Source: Candidatus Poribacteria bacterium WGA-3G | GTDB lineage: Bacteria > Poribacteria > WGA-4E > WGA-3G | Reading direction: 5' to 3' | NCBI GenBank assembly: GCA_000406005.1 | Contig: ASZN01000011.1 | Span: 46,229 to 110,228 of the forward strand | Length of the DNA stretch: 64,000 nt | In this document: in pieces, positions 35,281 to 44,343 of the stretch | Position numbering within the stretch: the stretch's first letter is position 1 | How the letters are laid out: the number at the start of each line of letters is the position of its first letter | Notes under the pieces: model-generated | What the model was told of the DNA's origin: nothing | The model's database searches: none | The model's input: the letters and a program-made list of their open reading frames with translations, nothing else | Program-made: the position numbers and the translations under genes

Positions 35281-37239
35281 CTACTTTTCGTCTTTCTTTT
35301 CCTCTTCGTCAACGACTTCGTATTCGGCATCAACGACTTCGCTATCTGCTGCGTCGGTTGCTGCATCCGCAGCGGAGGGGTCTCCTGCAGCAGCATTTGG
35401 GTCCACACCTGGCTCGGCTCCTGGATCCGCACCGGCTGTCTGCTGGTACATCTGCGCAGAGACCTCGTGCCAGACCTGCGTCAATTCATCCGTTGCGGAC
35501 TGGATTTCAGCGTGGTTGTCCGTTTCCAACGCCTGCTTGACACGTCCAACCGCAGCGTTCACTTTTTCCTTAGAAGCGTCGTCTACCTTGTCGCCGAATT
35601 CGTTGAGATTTTTCTCGGTTTCATAGACCAGAGAATCCGCACGGTTGCGAGTTTCAACTTCTTCGCGTTTCTGCTGATCCTCTTCGGCGTGCGCTTCAGC
35701 ATCCTTGACCATCTGATCGATTTCAGCCTCGCTCAACCCAGAAGATGCGGTAATCGTAATCTGCTGTTCTTTACCGGTCGCTGTATCCTTAGCAGACACG
35801 TTGAGGATACCGTTCGCGTCGATATCGAAGGTCACCTCAATTTGTGGTATGCCTCTCGGGGCGGGCGGCAGCTCGCCCAATCGGAAACGTCCGATCGTTT
35901 TGTTGTAGACCGCCTGTTCGCGTTCGCCTTGAAGGACGTGAACATCGACGGCTGTCTGATTATTCTCGGCTGTTGTGAAGACATTCGATTTCTTGGTAGG
36001 AATCGTCGTGTTCCTGTCAATCAAGCGTGTGAACATTCCGCCGAGCGTTTCGATACCGAGTGAAAGCGGCGTAACATCGAGCAAGAGGATATCTTTAACT
36101 TCTTCATCACCTGCGAGTACACCGCCCTGAATCGCAGCACCGATGGCGACGACTTCATCCGGGTTGACCCCCTTGTGTGGCTCTTTATCGAAGAGTTGCT
36201 GCACAGCCTCTTGGACTTTCGGCATGCGTGTCTGTCCACCGACGAGGATAACTTCGTCGATATCGGAGGGTTGCATCTCCGCATCGGCGAGTGCTTGTTT
36301 GCAAGGTTCAAGTGACCGTTGTATCAGGTTATCTGTAATCTGCTCCAGTTTTGCGCGGGTGAGCGTCAAGTTAAGGTGCTTCGGACCGCTGGCATCAACG
36401 GTAATAAACGGCAAGTTGATGTCCGTCTGTAACGTCGTGGAGAGTTCACATTTCGCGATTTCGGCAGCCTCTTTTAGCCGTTGGAGTGCCATCTGATCGT
36501 TGCGTAAATCTATACCTTGGCTGCTGAGGAATTCTTGTGCCATCCAGTCGATAACGGCTTGGTCAAAATCGTCGCCACCGAGGTGTGTATCACCGTTTGT
36601 GCTTTTCACCTCAAAGACACCGTCCCCGATTTCGAGGATAGAGATGTCAAACGTGCCGCCGCCGAGGTCGTAAACGGCAATTTTCTTATCACCTTCACTT
36701 TGTAACCCATAAGCGAGGGATGCCGCAGTCGGTTCATTAATAATCCGCTCGACTTCTAATCCTGCGATCTTCCCCGCGTCTGCTGTCGCCTGACGCTGAG
36801 AGTCATTAAAGTAGGCAGGGACAGTAATAACCGCTTTAGTGACGTTCTCTCCGAGATACGCCTCGGCAGTCTCCTTCATTTTCCGAAGCACCATAGCGGA
36901 GATTTCGGGCGGCGAATAATCCTTACCATCAATATTTACAGCGACATCGCCATCTTTATCGGCTTTTAATTGATATGGAACACGGGAGGCATCGTCGCCA
37001 ATCTCGTTAAATTTGCGTCCCATGAACCTTTTAATCGAAAAGATTGTATTTTCAGGGTTTGTGGTAGCCTGTCTTTTAGCGACCAGCCCAACAGGACGTT
37101 CGCCTTCTTTCGTAAAACCGACAACTGAAGGCGTTGTCCGGTTCCCTTCTGCGTTTTCAATGACTTTGGCATCGCCACTTTCCAAAACGGCGACACACGA
37201 ATTTGTCGTTCCTAAATCAATTCCGATGACTTTACTCAT
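35281..37239 (-). CDS. dnaK: Chaperone protein DnaK (Hsp70)
   Basis: A complete 652-residue Hsp70. ATPase domain begins KVIGIDLGTTNSCVAVLE, with VYDLGGGTFDISILE, the NEPTAASLAYG loop and LVGGQTRMPKVQ; the linker is DVTPLSLGIETLGG; the substrate domain follows; the helical lid ends in an acidic tail. Ribosome-binding site AAAGGAGAG precedes the ATG. It stands alone, without grpE or dnaJ. No CIRCE element was found; a TTGCAA-16-TAAAAT promoter lies upstream. Confidence 0.97.
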   Translation of the reverse strand: MSKVIGIDLGTTNSCVAVLESGDAKVIENAEGNRTTPSVVGFTKEGERPVGLVAKRQATTNPENTIFSIKRFMGRKFNEIGDDASRVPYQLKADKDGDVAVNIDGKDYSPPEISAMVLRKMKETAEAYLGENVTKAVITVPAYFNDSQRQATADAGKIAGLEVERIINEPTAASLAYGLQSEGDKKIAVYDLGGGTFDISILEIGDGVFEVKSTNGDTHLGGDDFDQAVIDWMAQEFLSSQGIDLRNDQMALQRLKEAAEIAKCELSTTLQTDINLPFITVDASGPKHLNLTLTRAKLEQITDNLIQRSLEPCKQALADAEMQPSDIDEVILVGGQTRMPKVQEAVQQLFDKEPHKGVNPDEVVAIGAAIQGGVLAGDEEVKDILLLDVTPLSLGIETLGGMFTRLIDRNTTIPTKKSNVFTTAENNQTAVDVHVLQGEREQAVYNKTIGRFRLGELPPAPRGIPQIEVTFDIDANGILNVSAKDTATGKEQQITITASSGLSEAEIDQMVKDAEAHAEEDQQKREEVETRNRADSLVYETEKNLNEFGDKVDDASKEKVNAAVGRVKQALETDNHAEIQSATDELTQVWHEVSAQMYQQTAGADPGAEPGVDPNAAAGDPSAADAATDAADSEVVDAEYEVVDEEEKKDEK

Positions 37240-37264
37240 TTCTCATCTCTCCTTTGTGTGATAG

Positions 37265-37292
37265 ATTTTAGGCATGCATGTCGCCTTTGCAA
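37265..37292 (-). promoter_or_regulatory. Predicted promoter of dnaK
   Basis: On the minus strand TTGCAA, 16-bp spacer, TAAAAT, ending about 25 nt upstream of the dnaK ATG. The -35 TTGCAA matches several other promoters in the window. Confidence 0.45.
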
Positions 37293-37547
37293 CGGGCATT
37301 TATGTATTACGAGATTTTATTGGTGTCTCATCAATTCATACGCGGCACAGAAATATCTATCTGCAAAAAATTCATAACCCGATTCATCTCCACCTCAAAA
37401 AGCGGGCTGGCAATACCCTTCCTGATGTTGAATAGTGCAATATCTATGCCAATATTAATGGCTTGAAATAGACGTAATTCGGAGGGAATGTCTGCCAAAT
37501 TGGCAGACATTTAAAAACGGTGTGCGTTTAGCAGTCAATTTGACTTG
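37293..37547. other. Intergenic region between dnaK and the LamG gene
   Basis: No coding region seen. It contains a perfect 12-bp inverted repeat (AATGTCTGCCAA, one-base loop) at 37488-37512, after the stop of the LamG gene on the minus strand. A-tract follows on the plus side only, so it is a hairpin that could end or stabilise the LamG transcript but lacks the T-tract of a classical terminator. Confidence 0.6.
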
Positions 37548-38342
37548 CTACGGAGTCCCATATTTCTGTTTGAGGAATCCCCATGTTGTCGGTAATTTTC
37601 CGTCCGGTTCAACCTCTAAAATGTCCTGAATATTGTCCTGAATGTCTTTGATTTCACCTTTTGAGAGTCCACGGTTAAAGAGTGCGAACTCGTCAATAAT
37701 CCCATTATAGTAACGATTAAGAGCCAGTGGTTCCTCAGTACCGAGTATAAGGGGCGCGTTAATCGGTACCAGTTCATCGCCGGTTCTCGGGTAATCTATC
37801 AATACTTCACCGTCAAGATAGACCGTCCACCACTCTCCACTCTGAAATGAGACAGCGACGTGCTGCCATTTGTCTTTGACGACATCGTGTGGACTCTGTG
37901 CAGGGACGTTGCGTCCACCGCTTAATTTCCATCCCATCCAGATGAAGCCGTCTGGGTGGAGCAGTATCTCGAAAAATTCGTCGACATCGGGTCCCTTGGC
38001 AGCAATGAGTTGCCACGTGCCGGGTCCCACCAGCAAAGTCGGTTTAACCCAAGCGGCAATCGTGATCCCATCGGTAAATTCAAAAGCGTCGGAATGTTCG
38101 ACCCGAACGATTCCATCCTTTCCGCCGAAGTTAACGGCTTTTCCGTATTTACCATTTCCCCATGATGCGTCGCCCTCTAATTTCCCATCCTGTCCGTTGC
38201 CAGATAGATCCTTGACTGTCTTGCCTGCTCCCTCTTCAAAAGCGAAGTAGACGACTAAACCTTCCAGTTCTGCGGCTGTGCCGATACTTTGGAAATTCCC
38301 TATCAGATACACAGCACACAAGCAAATCACAAATTTACGCAT
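37548..38342 (-). CDS. Secreted LamG/concanavalin-like domain protein
   Basis: A 264-residue secreted protein. Signal peptide FVICLCAVYLIGNFQSIGTAAE, then a LamG-type jelly roll starting GLVVYFAFEEGAGKTVKDLSGNGQDGKL, with GKYGKAVNFGG, FTDGITIAAWVKPT, WQHVAVSFQSGEWWTVYLDGE and YNGIIDEFALFNRGL; this pattern is common in sugar-binding secreted proteins of this lineage. ATG 38342 has GGAGG six nt upstream; the longer frame adds 47 atypical residues. Probably binds extracellular carbohydrate. Confidence 0.85.
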   Translation of the reverse strand: MRKFVICLCAVYLIGNFQSIGTAAELEGLVVYFAFEEGAGKTVKDLSGNGQDGKLEGDASWGNGKYGKAVNFGGKDGIVRVEHSDAFEFTDGITIAAWVKPTLLVGPGTWQLIAAKGPDVDEFFEILLHPDGFIWMGWKLSGGRNVPAQSPHDVVKDKWQHVAVSFQSGEWWTVYLDGEVLIDYPRTGDELVPINAPLILGTEEPLALNRYYNGIIDEFALFNRGLSKGEIKDIQDNIQDILEVEPDGKLPTTWGFLKQKYGTP

Positions 38343-38431
38343 GAGTGTCCTCCAATTCGTATAGGGTCGGTTTGTTAAGCAATATAGGCAGATGTGAAGC
38401 ACACCCGCCTTTAGAACATCAATGCATATCT

Positions 38432-39154
38432 CTATGCAAACGGGAACGTCCCTTGATAGCCACGCGGGCGAGAGACGTGCCAAACGCCTTCATACATCGG
38501 GGTCACTTGATAGTGGCAGACGACGTTGCTCCGTTCCATATCGTCCCGTTCTTTCGCGCCTTGATGCGGAATATGGTTAATGAACACGACGCAATCGCCT
38601 GCTTTCGGATACAGGATCACGTGTTCTTGTGCTTCACACCATTCCTCAAATTTAGGGCGATCCAACGGATAGAGATGCGGCGGTTCTCTCAGATGTCCGC
38701 CTTTGATAAATTTGAGATGCCCTTCACCCGGATCGTTGTCCTGAAAATAGTACGTTGTGTTAATCCCGACGGGTGCCATTGCGAACGGATGTTCCTCAAC
38801 ATACCGTTTCTCCTGCCAGTAGCCGTAAAAATCCATGTGCCACTCTTGGAGATAGGGCCCCGGATTGATGTGTGCGCGCAGACTTCGGAGTTGGCACTGT
38901 TTGCCCATTAAACCTTCGAGGTACGGACGCACACTCGGATGCCCCACGAGGGGTTGGTATGTATCGGGTTCACGGTCGAGCAAGGTATCAAACCACATGT
39001 TTCCGACAGCGTTTAACCCTTCTTCCCAACCCTGTTCGCGCGCGTAGTTAACACGCTGACGGATATGTTCCGTCTCCTTAGGCGACAACGCGCCCTCTAT
39101 CAAAACGAAACCTTCCTGCTGCAGTTTTGTAAGTTGATCTTTCATGTCTGCCAC
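38432..39154 (-). CDS. Phytanoyl-CoA dioxygenase (PhyH) family protein
   Basis: Fe(II)/2-oxoglutarate-dependent oxygenase fold. The facial triad is visible: HMD in LQEWHMDFYGYW and the distal His in INHIPHQGAKE; the 2-oxoglutarate-binding Arg probably lies in RSNVVCHYQV. N-terminal helix FVLIEGALSPKETEHIRQRV is typical. Start is GTG with AAGGAG 8 nt upstream. Substrate unknown. Flanked by LamG and ThuA genes on the same strand, suggesting carbohydrate or small-organic catabolism. Confidence 0.88.
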   Translation of the reverse strand: MADMKDQLTKLQQEGFVLIEGALSPKETEHIRQRVNYAREQGWEEGLNAVGNMWFDTLLDREPDTYQPLVGHPSVRPYLEGLMGKQCQLRSLRAHINPGPYLQEWHMDFYGYWQEKRYVEEHPFAMAPVGINTTYYFQDNDPGEGHLKFIKGGHLREPPHLYPLDRPKFEEWCEAQEHVILYPKAGDCVVFINHIPHQGAKERDDMERSNVVCHYQVTPMYEGVWHVSRPRGYQGTFPFA

Positions 39155-39238
39155 GGTTTCATCTCCTTCTAAAGATTCAGAGTGATACCATTAATAAAAA
39201 TGAGCGGACTTAGGGAAGTCCGCTCAATACTACACGCT

Positions 39239-39967
39239 TTATTCTAACGGTTCCAAAGGCTTCGCATTCCCGAAGACGGGTGTCGGTGCGTTGCCGGGGG
39301 CTGCCCACCGTGCGGCGTTCGTGATGACCTGCCGAACGTTTTCGTCGTAATAGATCGGGTACGTTTCATGACCGGGACGGAAATAGAAGATTTTGCCTCT
39401 CCCACGATAATAGCAGCATCCGCTCCGAAAGACTTCACCACCGGGGAACCAACTAATAAAAACGAGTGTGTCCGGTTCGGGAACATCAAACGGTTCGCCA
39501 TACATTTCGGCGTGTTCGATTTCAATGTATTCTCCTAAACCTTCAACTATGGGGTGTCCGTGCTCAATCACCCAGAGCCGTTCTTTTTCAGCGGCTTCAC
39601 GCCATTTGAGACTACAGGACGTACCCATCAAACGCGTAAACGGTTTAGAATAATGCGCGGAATGGAGGACGATGAGTCCCATACCGTCTAAGACGCGTGC
39701 GCGAACCTTGTCAGCGATTGCGTCTTCAACTGCGCCGTGTGCGGCGTGTCCCCACCAGATTAGAACGTCCGTGCTTGCAAGCACATCGTCGGTTAAACCG
39801 TGTTCGGGTTCATCTAAAGTCGCTGTCCGGACGTTAAACCCGTCAGCGTCATTCAATCCATCGGCAATTGCGGCGTGTATACCTTTCGGGTAGATACCGC
39901 GAATAAAATCGTTCGTTTTTTCGTGCCTAAACTCATTCCAGACCGTAACCTGAATTGGTTGCGTCAT
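39239..39967 (-). CDS. ThuA-like protein (trehalose utilisation family)
   Basis: A class-I glutamine amidotransferase-like fold of the ThuA family. Visible: IQVTVWNEFRHEK at the N-terminus, VLIWWGHAAHGAV, LIVLHSAHYSKPFTRLMGTSC, and a C-terminal KIFYFRPGHETYPIYYDENVRQVITNAARW block characteristic of ThuA. Function in this lineage is uncertain; ThuA proteins are linked with sugar catabolism and often neighbour Gfo/Idh/MocA and isomerase genes. AGGAG precedes the ATG. Confidence 0.9.
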   Translation of the reverse strand: MTQPIQVTVWNEFRHEKTNDFIRGIYPKGIHAAIADGLNDADGFNVRTATLDEPEHGLTDDVLASTDVLIWWGHAAHGAVEDAIADKVRARVLDGMGLIVLHSAHYSKPFTRLMGTSCSLKWREAAEKERLWVIEHGHPIVEGLGEYIEIEHAEMYGEPFDVPEPDTLVFISWFPGGEVFRSGCCYYRGRGKIFYFRPGHETYPIYYDENVRQVITNAARWAAPGNAPTPVFGNAKPLEPLE

Positions 39968-40056
39968 AAAATTCTCCTTATTTTTTAACAGCAGAGATAC
40001 ATCAAAACATCTGCCAATATTTTGTGTTCAACTATAGTAAATCGTGAATATGTCAG

Positions 40057-40461
40057 TTAGTGAAGATTGCTGCTTCCAGTAGTGACTTCAAGGTGCGGAT
40101 CTGCGTTTTCTCTTGTTGCCATCGAGTAATCCTTGTCTGGACTGGCATCCGCATCCTTAAGCGGTTGAATCGACAGTCGGCACCCAAGTGCCTGAAGAAT
40201 TGTATTGAGTGTATCCAGGCGCGGTGCCTTTTCGCTTGAGAGCAGGTCCGAGAGGACTTGGGGTGCAATACCGATTTTCTTAGCGACTTCCGAAACCCCA
40301 CCTCTTGCTTCTATCACATTCTGAATCCCCATCAGGAAGAACGGTGTATCACCATCCTCTTGGTATTCCTCAAGTGCCACGTCAAGATAACCGATTGCCC
40401 TTTTCTTGTCAGCAGCGAGTCGTTCCAATAAGATTTCTTGCCATGTTCGATATTCTCTCAT
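40057..40461 (-). CDS. HTH antitoxin (HigA-like), module 1
   Basis: An XRE-family helix-turn-helix: GGVSEVAKKIGIAPQVLSDLLSSEKAPRLDTLNTILQALG (about residues 55-95), with N-terminal TWQEILLERLAADKKRAIGYLDVALEEY. This is the addiction-module antitoxin pattern paired with HigB-type toxins. The start overlaps the toxin stop (ATGA). Predicted to bind and inactivate the toxin and to repress its own promoter. Confidence 0.85.
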   Translation of the reverse strand: MREYRTWQEILLERLAADKKRAIGYLDVALEEYQEDGDTPFFLMGIQNVIEARGGVSEVAKKIGIAPQVLSDLLSSEKAPRLDTLNTILQALGCRLSIQPLKDADASPDKDYSMATRENADPHLEVTTGSSNLH

Positions 40462-40796
40462 CGTTGTGTCTCCTTGTATTCCAGCCAATACCTTTTTGCG
40501 CGTTCAATATCCCGCGTCTGCGATGACTTGTCACCAGCACAAAGCAGGAGAATGATGGTGTCATCTACCTCGCCAAAATAGATGCAATACCCCGCACCGA
40601 AAGGGAACCGCAATTCAAACACCCCAGCACCAACAGAGCGGTAATCCCCAAGATTGCCAGATATGATTCGGTCAAGTCGCCTTTCAATTCTGTTTTGTAT
40701 CTCTTCATCTCGAATCGAGTCGTACCATTCGGTGAAAGGCTCTCGTCCGTTTGAAGTCCGGTAGGCTTGTAGTTTTCTTGAGCGTATGTTCCGCAT
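40458..40796 (-). CDS. HigB/RelE-like toxin, module 1
   Basis: A 112-residue RelE-superfamily protein of the phage-derived Gp49/HigB group: FTEWYDSIRDEEIQNRIERRLDRI, GNLGDYRSVGAGVFELRFPFGAGYCIYFGEV, ILLLCAGDKSSQTRDIERAKRYW. This family cleaves mRNA on the ribosome. Toxin gene first, antitoxin second, as in HigBA. The ATGA overlap couples translation. Confidence 0.87.
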   Translation of the reverse strand: MRNIRSRKLQAYRTSNGREPFTEWYDSIRDEEIQNRIERRLDRIISGNLGDYRSVGAGVFELRFPFGAGYCIYFGEVDDTIILLLCAGDKSSQTRDIERAKRYWLEYKETQR

Positions 40797-40843
40797 CGCT
40801 GATTTCTTAGGGTATATCTCCGTGAACAGCAGTCAAGGCGCGT

Positions 40844-41248
40844 TTATTGGTTTTCTGTTGAAACTTCAAGGTTGGGGCTTGATACCTCTGATGGCACAAT
40901 TGAAGTTTCCGCTGGAGCGAGTTCGGCCCTATGTTCTTTGGTCTTTAACGGTTCAATCGACAGCCGACACCCAAGTGCAGTAAGAACAGCACTAAGCGTG
41001 TCAATGCGCGGTGCCTCTTCGCTTGAAAGCAGGTCCGAGAGGACTTGTGGCGCAATGTCGATTTTCTTAGCAACCTCCGAAACCCCGCCCCGTGCTTCTA
41101 TAACATTCTGGATCCCCATCAGGAAGAACAGTGTATCACCATCTTCTTGGTATTCCTCAAGTGCCACGTCGAGATAACTAACCCTCTTCTCATGGTCGGC
41201 AGCGAGTCGTTCAATTAGGTATTCGTGCCATGTCTGATATTCTGTCAT
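40844..41248 (-). CDS. HTH antitoxin (HigA-like), module 2
   Basis: Closely similar to the module-1 antitoxin over the first 100 residues (same EEYQEDGDT, GGVSEVAKKI, VLSDLLSSE blocks) but diverged in the tail. The start ATG at 41248 overlaps the second toxin's stop by ATGA. The modules therefore look like a tandem duplication. Confidence 0.85.
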   Translation of the reverse strand: MTEYQTWHEYLIERLAADHEKRVSYLDVALEEYQEDGDTLFFLMGIQNVIEARGGVSEVAKKIDIAPQVLSDLLSSEEAPRIDTLSAVLTALGCRLSIEPLKTKEHRAELAPAETSIVPSEVSSPNLEVSTENQ

Positions 41249-41583
41249 TGATGTGTCTCCTTGTACTGTAACCAATAGGTCTTTGCCCGACGAATATCCC
41301 GATCCTGCGATGCCTTGTCACCACCGCAGAGCAAAAGAACAATTGTGTCATCAAGTTCTCCAAAATAGACGCGATAACCAGGCTCAAAATGGATCCGGAG
41401 TTCAGACACGCCGCCCGCAATAGATCGGCAATCACCAAAATTGCCATTTGCCAAGCGTTCAAGTCGTCTATCAATTCTGTCCTGCGTCCTTTTGTCTTGA
41501 ATTGATTCCAACCATTCAGCGAAGGGCCTCCTACCATTCGGTGTGTGATAGATTTGTAGTCTTCTCGGACGAACATAACGCAT
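41245..41583 (-). CDS. HigB/RelE-like toxin, module 2
   Basis: Paralogue of the module-1 toxin: FAEWLESIQDKRTQDRIDRRLERL, GNFGDCRSIAGGVSELRIHFEPGYRVYFGELDD, IVLLLCGGDKASQDRDIRRAKTYW. Catalytic-site arginines and the C-terminal K-x-YW pattern are kept, so it is probably functional. ATG 41583 is used; the frame is open to 41601 with GTG. Confidence 0.87.
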   Translation of the reverse strand: MRYVRPRRLQIYHTPNGRRPFAEWLESIQDKRTQDRIDRRLERLANGNFGDCRSIAGGVSELRIHFEPGYRVYFGELDDTIVLLLCGGDKASQDRDIRRAKTYWLQYKETHQ

Positions 41584-41613
41584 TAAGGTTTTGATCCCCA
41601 CAGCGTGCTGCTT

Positions 41614-42807
41614 TTAGAACACTAATTCTGTTTCTACCGCTTCATCGTAGTCCACGCCTTCGACTTCAAACCCGAAGAGGTTCCGGAAGCGTCGCCTATA
41701 GCCTGCGTAATCGGAGAGTTCGTGGAAGTTGTCGGTATCAATGTGTCCCCAACGTTCGGTCACTGCGTCGGTTACCTCAGGTTGCAACTCGCGGTCATCG
41801 AGTCGGATATAGCGTTCACTATCGAGTTGCGATTGTAAGTCCGGTCCGAGATGCTCCGAGAAGAGTCGCCGCATTTGTCCAATCGGTGCCTCATTGATAC
41901 CCCTCGCGTCCATGATGTCATAAAGGATACTGATATAGAGCGGGACGACAGGAATCGCCGCAGACGCTTGCGTAACGACGGCTTTGTTCACCGAAATATA
42001 GGCGCTACCACCGAGTTCATTAGCGAGTCGTTGGTCAAGCGCGTCCACACGTGCTTTCAGATCGTCTTTCGCTCTACCGATAGTCCCATCTCGGTAAATG
42101 GGCCAGGTCAAGGAGCTCCCGATATAGGTATAGGCGACGACCGTTACCTCTGGCGCGAGCAGGTCGGCATCCGCCAATGCATCAATCCACATCTCTAAAT
42201 CCTCACCACCCATCACAGCGATGGTATCGGTGATTTCCTGCTCACTTGCGGGTTCAATCGTTACAGGTGCGACGACCTCACGACTGAGATCGATCGTTTT
42301 TCCTGTATACGGTGCACCGATCGGTTTGAGGACAGATGCGTGTGAGACACCCGTATTCGGATGTGTTCGGCGCGGTGCGGCGATGCTATAAACGAGGATA
42401 TCTATTTTCCCGAAATCGGCTTTGAGTCGGTCAATAGCTTCCGTCTTCATCTCATTAGAGAAGGCATCCCCGTTAAGACTCTGCGCGAGAAAGCCGTCCG
42501 CTGCCGCCTGCTGATGGAAGGCAGCGGTGTTATAGTAGCCTGCTGACGCGGTGCGTCTGTTATCGGCTGGACGTTCATAGAGCAGCCCAAGCGTTTTGGC
42601 ACCGTAAGCATAAGTCAAGGCGATGCGAGAGGCAAGCCCGTAACCCGTTGATGCCCCAATAACAAGGGCATTCATATCTGTCTCTTTGTACGGGATGCCC
42701 TGCTTAATTTCGTCTATCTGGTTCAGTATATTCGTCTGACAACCCACCGGATGGGCATTGGTACAGATAAACCCGCGTATCCGAGGTTTAACAATTTGAA
42801 CTGCCAT
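41614..42807 (-). CDS. fabV: Enoyl-[acyl-carrier-protein] / trans-2-enoyl-CoA reductase FabV
   Basis: Catalyses the last reduction step of fatty acid elongation with NAD(P)H. N-terminal VKPRIRGFICTNAHPVGC is the FabV hallmark. A Rossmann fold is seen at VIGASTGYGLASRIAL, and the catalytic Y-x8-K is in IYRDGTIGRAKDDL. Full length at 397 residues. Not in a fatty-acid gene cluster here. Confidence 0.95.
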   Translation of the reverse strand: MAVQIVKPRIRGFICTNAHPVGCQTNILNQIDEIKQGIPYKETDMNALVIGASTGYGLASRIALTYAYGAKTLGLLYERPADNRRTASAGYYNTAAFHQQAAADGFLAQSLNGDAFSNEMKTEAIDRLKADFGKIDILVYSIAAPRRTHPNTGVSHASVLKPIGAPYTGKTIDLSREVVAPVTIEPASEQEITDTIAVMGGEDLEMWIDALADADLLAPEVTVVAYTYIGSSLTWPIYRDGTIGRAKDDLKARVDALDQRLANELGGSAYISVNKAVVTQASAAIPVVPLYISILYDIMDARGINEAPIGQMRRLFSEHLGPDLQSQLDSERYIRLDDRELQPEVTDAVTERWGHIDTDNFHELSDYAGYRRRFRNLFGFEVEGVDYDEAVETELVF

Positions 42808-42938
42808 TTTTTAGCTTTCCTTGCGGAGTAATAAGCGTGGTTTCACGCTTGGAGTATTCTTCTCCCGAGTCGCCCTCCACTTCGTTTCGGGCTGCGCTTT
42901 CGTGACGCATAATACCGATTTTAAGTTTCCTCAAGAGG

Positions 42939-43400
42939 TTAGTCTTCAATCTCAACAACCATTTCAACTTCAACCGGAATCCCACCCGGCAGTTGCACCA
43001 TGCCGACTGCGGAACGCGCATGTTTCCCTTTATCACCGAATACCTCAACGAAGAAATCCGATGCACCGTTGACGACCGCGGGCTGATCAGTAAAGTCGGG
43101 GGCTGAATTGACGAATCCGACCACTTTAACGACACGTTTCACTCTATCTAAATCGCCGAGTGCGTGTTTAAGGGTACTTAACAAGCCCATCGCCACCTGA
43201 CGTGCCGAGGCATAGCCTTCTTCGATTGTTGCATCGGTACCGAGTTGACTCTTATAGATTGGACCTTCGCCAGTTCCGGGTCCGTGTCCAGAGGTAAATA
43301 CGAGATTGCCGGTTTGGACGGTTGTGACGTAATTGGCTACAGGAACTGCGGGTTCCGGTAATTCTACACCTAATTCTTCAAGCCGTTGTTCTATTTTCAT
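42939..43400 (-). CDS. RidA/YjgF-family protein
   Basis: A YjgF/YER057c/UK114 family member of 153 residues, in which some members deaminate reactive enamine/imine intermediates. It shows VANYVTTVQTGNLVFTSGHGPG, the EEGYASARQVAMGLLSTLKHALGDLDRVKRVVKVVGFVNSAPDF block and a C-terminal RSAVGMVQLPGGIPVEVEMVVEI. This matches the longer subgroup rather than the classical RidA. Function uncertain. Confidence 0.88.
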   Translation of the reverse strand: MKIEQRLEELGVELPEPAVPVANYVTTVQTGNLVFTSGHGPGTGEGPIYKSQLGTDATIEEGYASARQVAMGLLSTLKHALGDLDRVKRVVKVVGFVNSAPDFTDQPAVVNGASDFFVEVFGDKGKHARSAVGMVQLPGGIPVEVEMVVEIED

Positions 43401-43554
43401 CGAATCAGTCCTTTTGTAAATGGATTAAATTCTAACATGCCGCAAAGACGGCATTTTGGATATAATTCACAAGCGAAAACTTGTTGTGATTGTTGTATTC
43501 GCCTCTATTATTAAACAGACTTTCGCTAATTTTGTCAAGCAATCTTTTAGGGTG

Positions 43555-43872
43555 TGTACAGTTTTAGTATTCAATTATTCGGCAGATCACGGCTTCTTTT
43601 TGCGTGATCACGGATGGTCCGATAAACGGTTCATGTATGAGGAATCAATGCGGATCCCGTTGCTTGTGCGCTATCCGCGTGAAATATCGGCATCGGGTGT
43701 CAGTGAACAAATTGCCCTAAACGTCGATTTCGCACCGATGCTCCTCGACTATGCTGGCGTATCAATCCGAGAGGATATGCAGGGACGCAGTCTCCGGACA
43801 TCGGCAGATGTTGTTGTGGAATTGAAAGCGGAATGGGAACCGCCATGGGATGAACTGGGAGATCATGAGTAA
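43555..43872 (+). pseudogene. Sulfatase remnant
   Basis: A fragment of an arylsulfatase-type protein: TVLVFNYSADHGFFLRDHG, SDKRFMYEESMRIPLLVRYP, VDFAPMLLDYAGV, DMQGRSL. These correspond to the middle-to-late region of sulfatases. The N-terminal half with the formylglycine Cys motif is missing, and after QGRSL the sequence turns into unrelated residues (VELKAEWEPPWDE). The frame is open upstream to 43456 but that part is not sulfatase-like. Probably a non-functional deletion product. Confidence 0.7.
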
Positions 43873-43954
43873 GATCAGAATCATCCATCCGCAGGAAATT
43901 GGAAATTTTTGACTGTGTTTTTTTGGTACGGAAGTTTCTTCAATTGGATGTGCC

Positions 43955-44161
43955 TTAGTCTCTCCATTCCAATGTTTTCTTTTGAAGTTCAAGTGCTGTA
44001 TACTGGTCACGATATTCTTCCAAAGCACCGATCCAATCCAATTTTGGTTTCTTTTTTTGTTGTGAAACCTTTTCGGTTAGAAGGGTATCAATGAAATGGA
44101 TTACTTCCTTATGACATTCAGGAGGCAACAGTTTGAGTTTCTCAATAATGATTGATTCCAT
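43955..44161 (-). CDS. DUF2281-like small protein (antitoxin-like)
   Basis: A 68-residue protein resembling DUF2281: KLKLLPPECHKEVIHFIDTLL, then KKPKLDWIGALEEYRDQYTALELQKKTLEWRD. Family members are often antitoxins next to PIN toxins. No partner toxin follows on this strand; the sulfatase remnant lies downstream on the other strand. Promoter candidate upstream. Confidence 0.7.
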   Translation of the reverse strand: MESIIIEKLKLLPPECHKEVIHFIDTLLTEKVSQQKKKPKLDWIGALEEYRDQYTALELQKKTLEWRD

Positions 44162-44258
44162 TTTTATTCATTTCCTTTTTCTGTATTACTTCCTTGTAGC
44201 CAATCCTGAGAAGAACATCAGTTTTTCGTAACCGCAACTAACGTACCTTACTGTAAAC

Positions 44259-44287
44259 ATTATAAATTATCTTGATATTTAAAGCAA
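44259..44287 (-). promoter_or_regulatory. Predicted promoter of the DUF2281-like gene
   Basis: On the minus strand TTGCTT, 17-bp spacer, TATAAT, leaving a leader of about 90 nt before the ATG at 44161. Confidence 0.5.
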
Positions 44288-44343
44288 ACCTTTATATCAT
44301 GTTTGGCAAGAGAAGATAATCCTATCTCGCTTGAGGAACGGAC

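Noticed and set aside
35218..36063. Long plus-strand frame opposite dnaK
   Set aside because: Mirror of the clearly coding dnaK gene; composition and lack of known motifs indicate a shadow.
37240..37300. CIRCE heat-shock operator upstream of dnaK
   Set aside because: No TTAGCACTC-type inverted repeat present.
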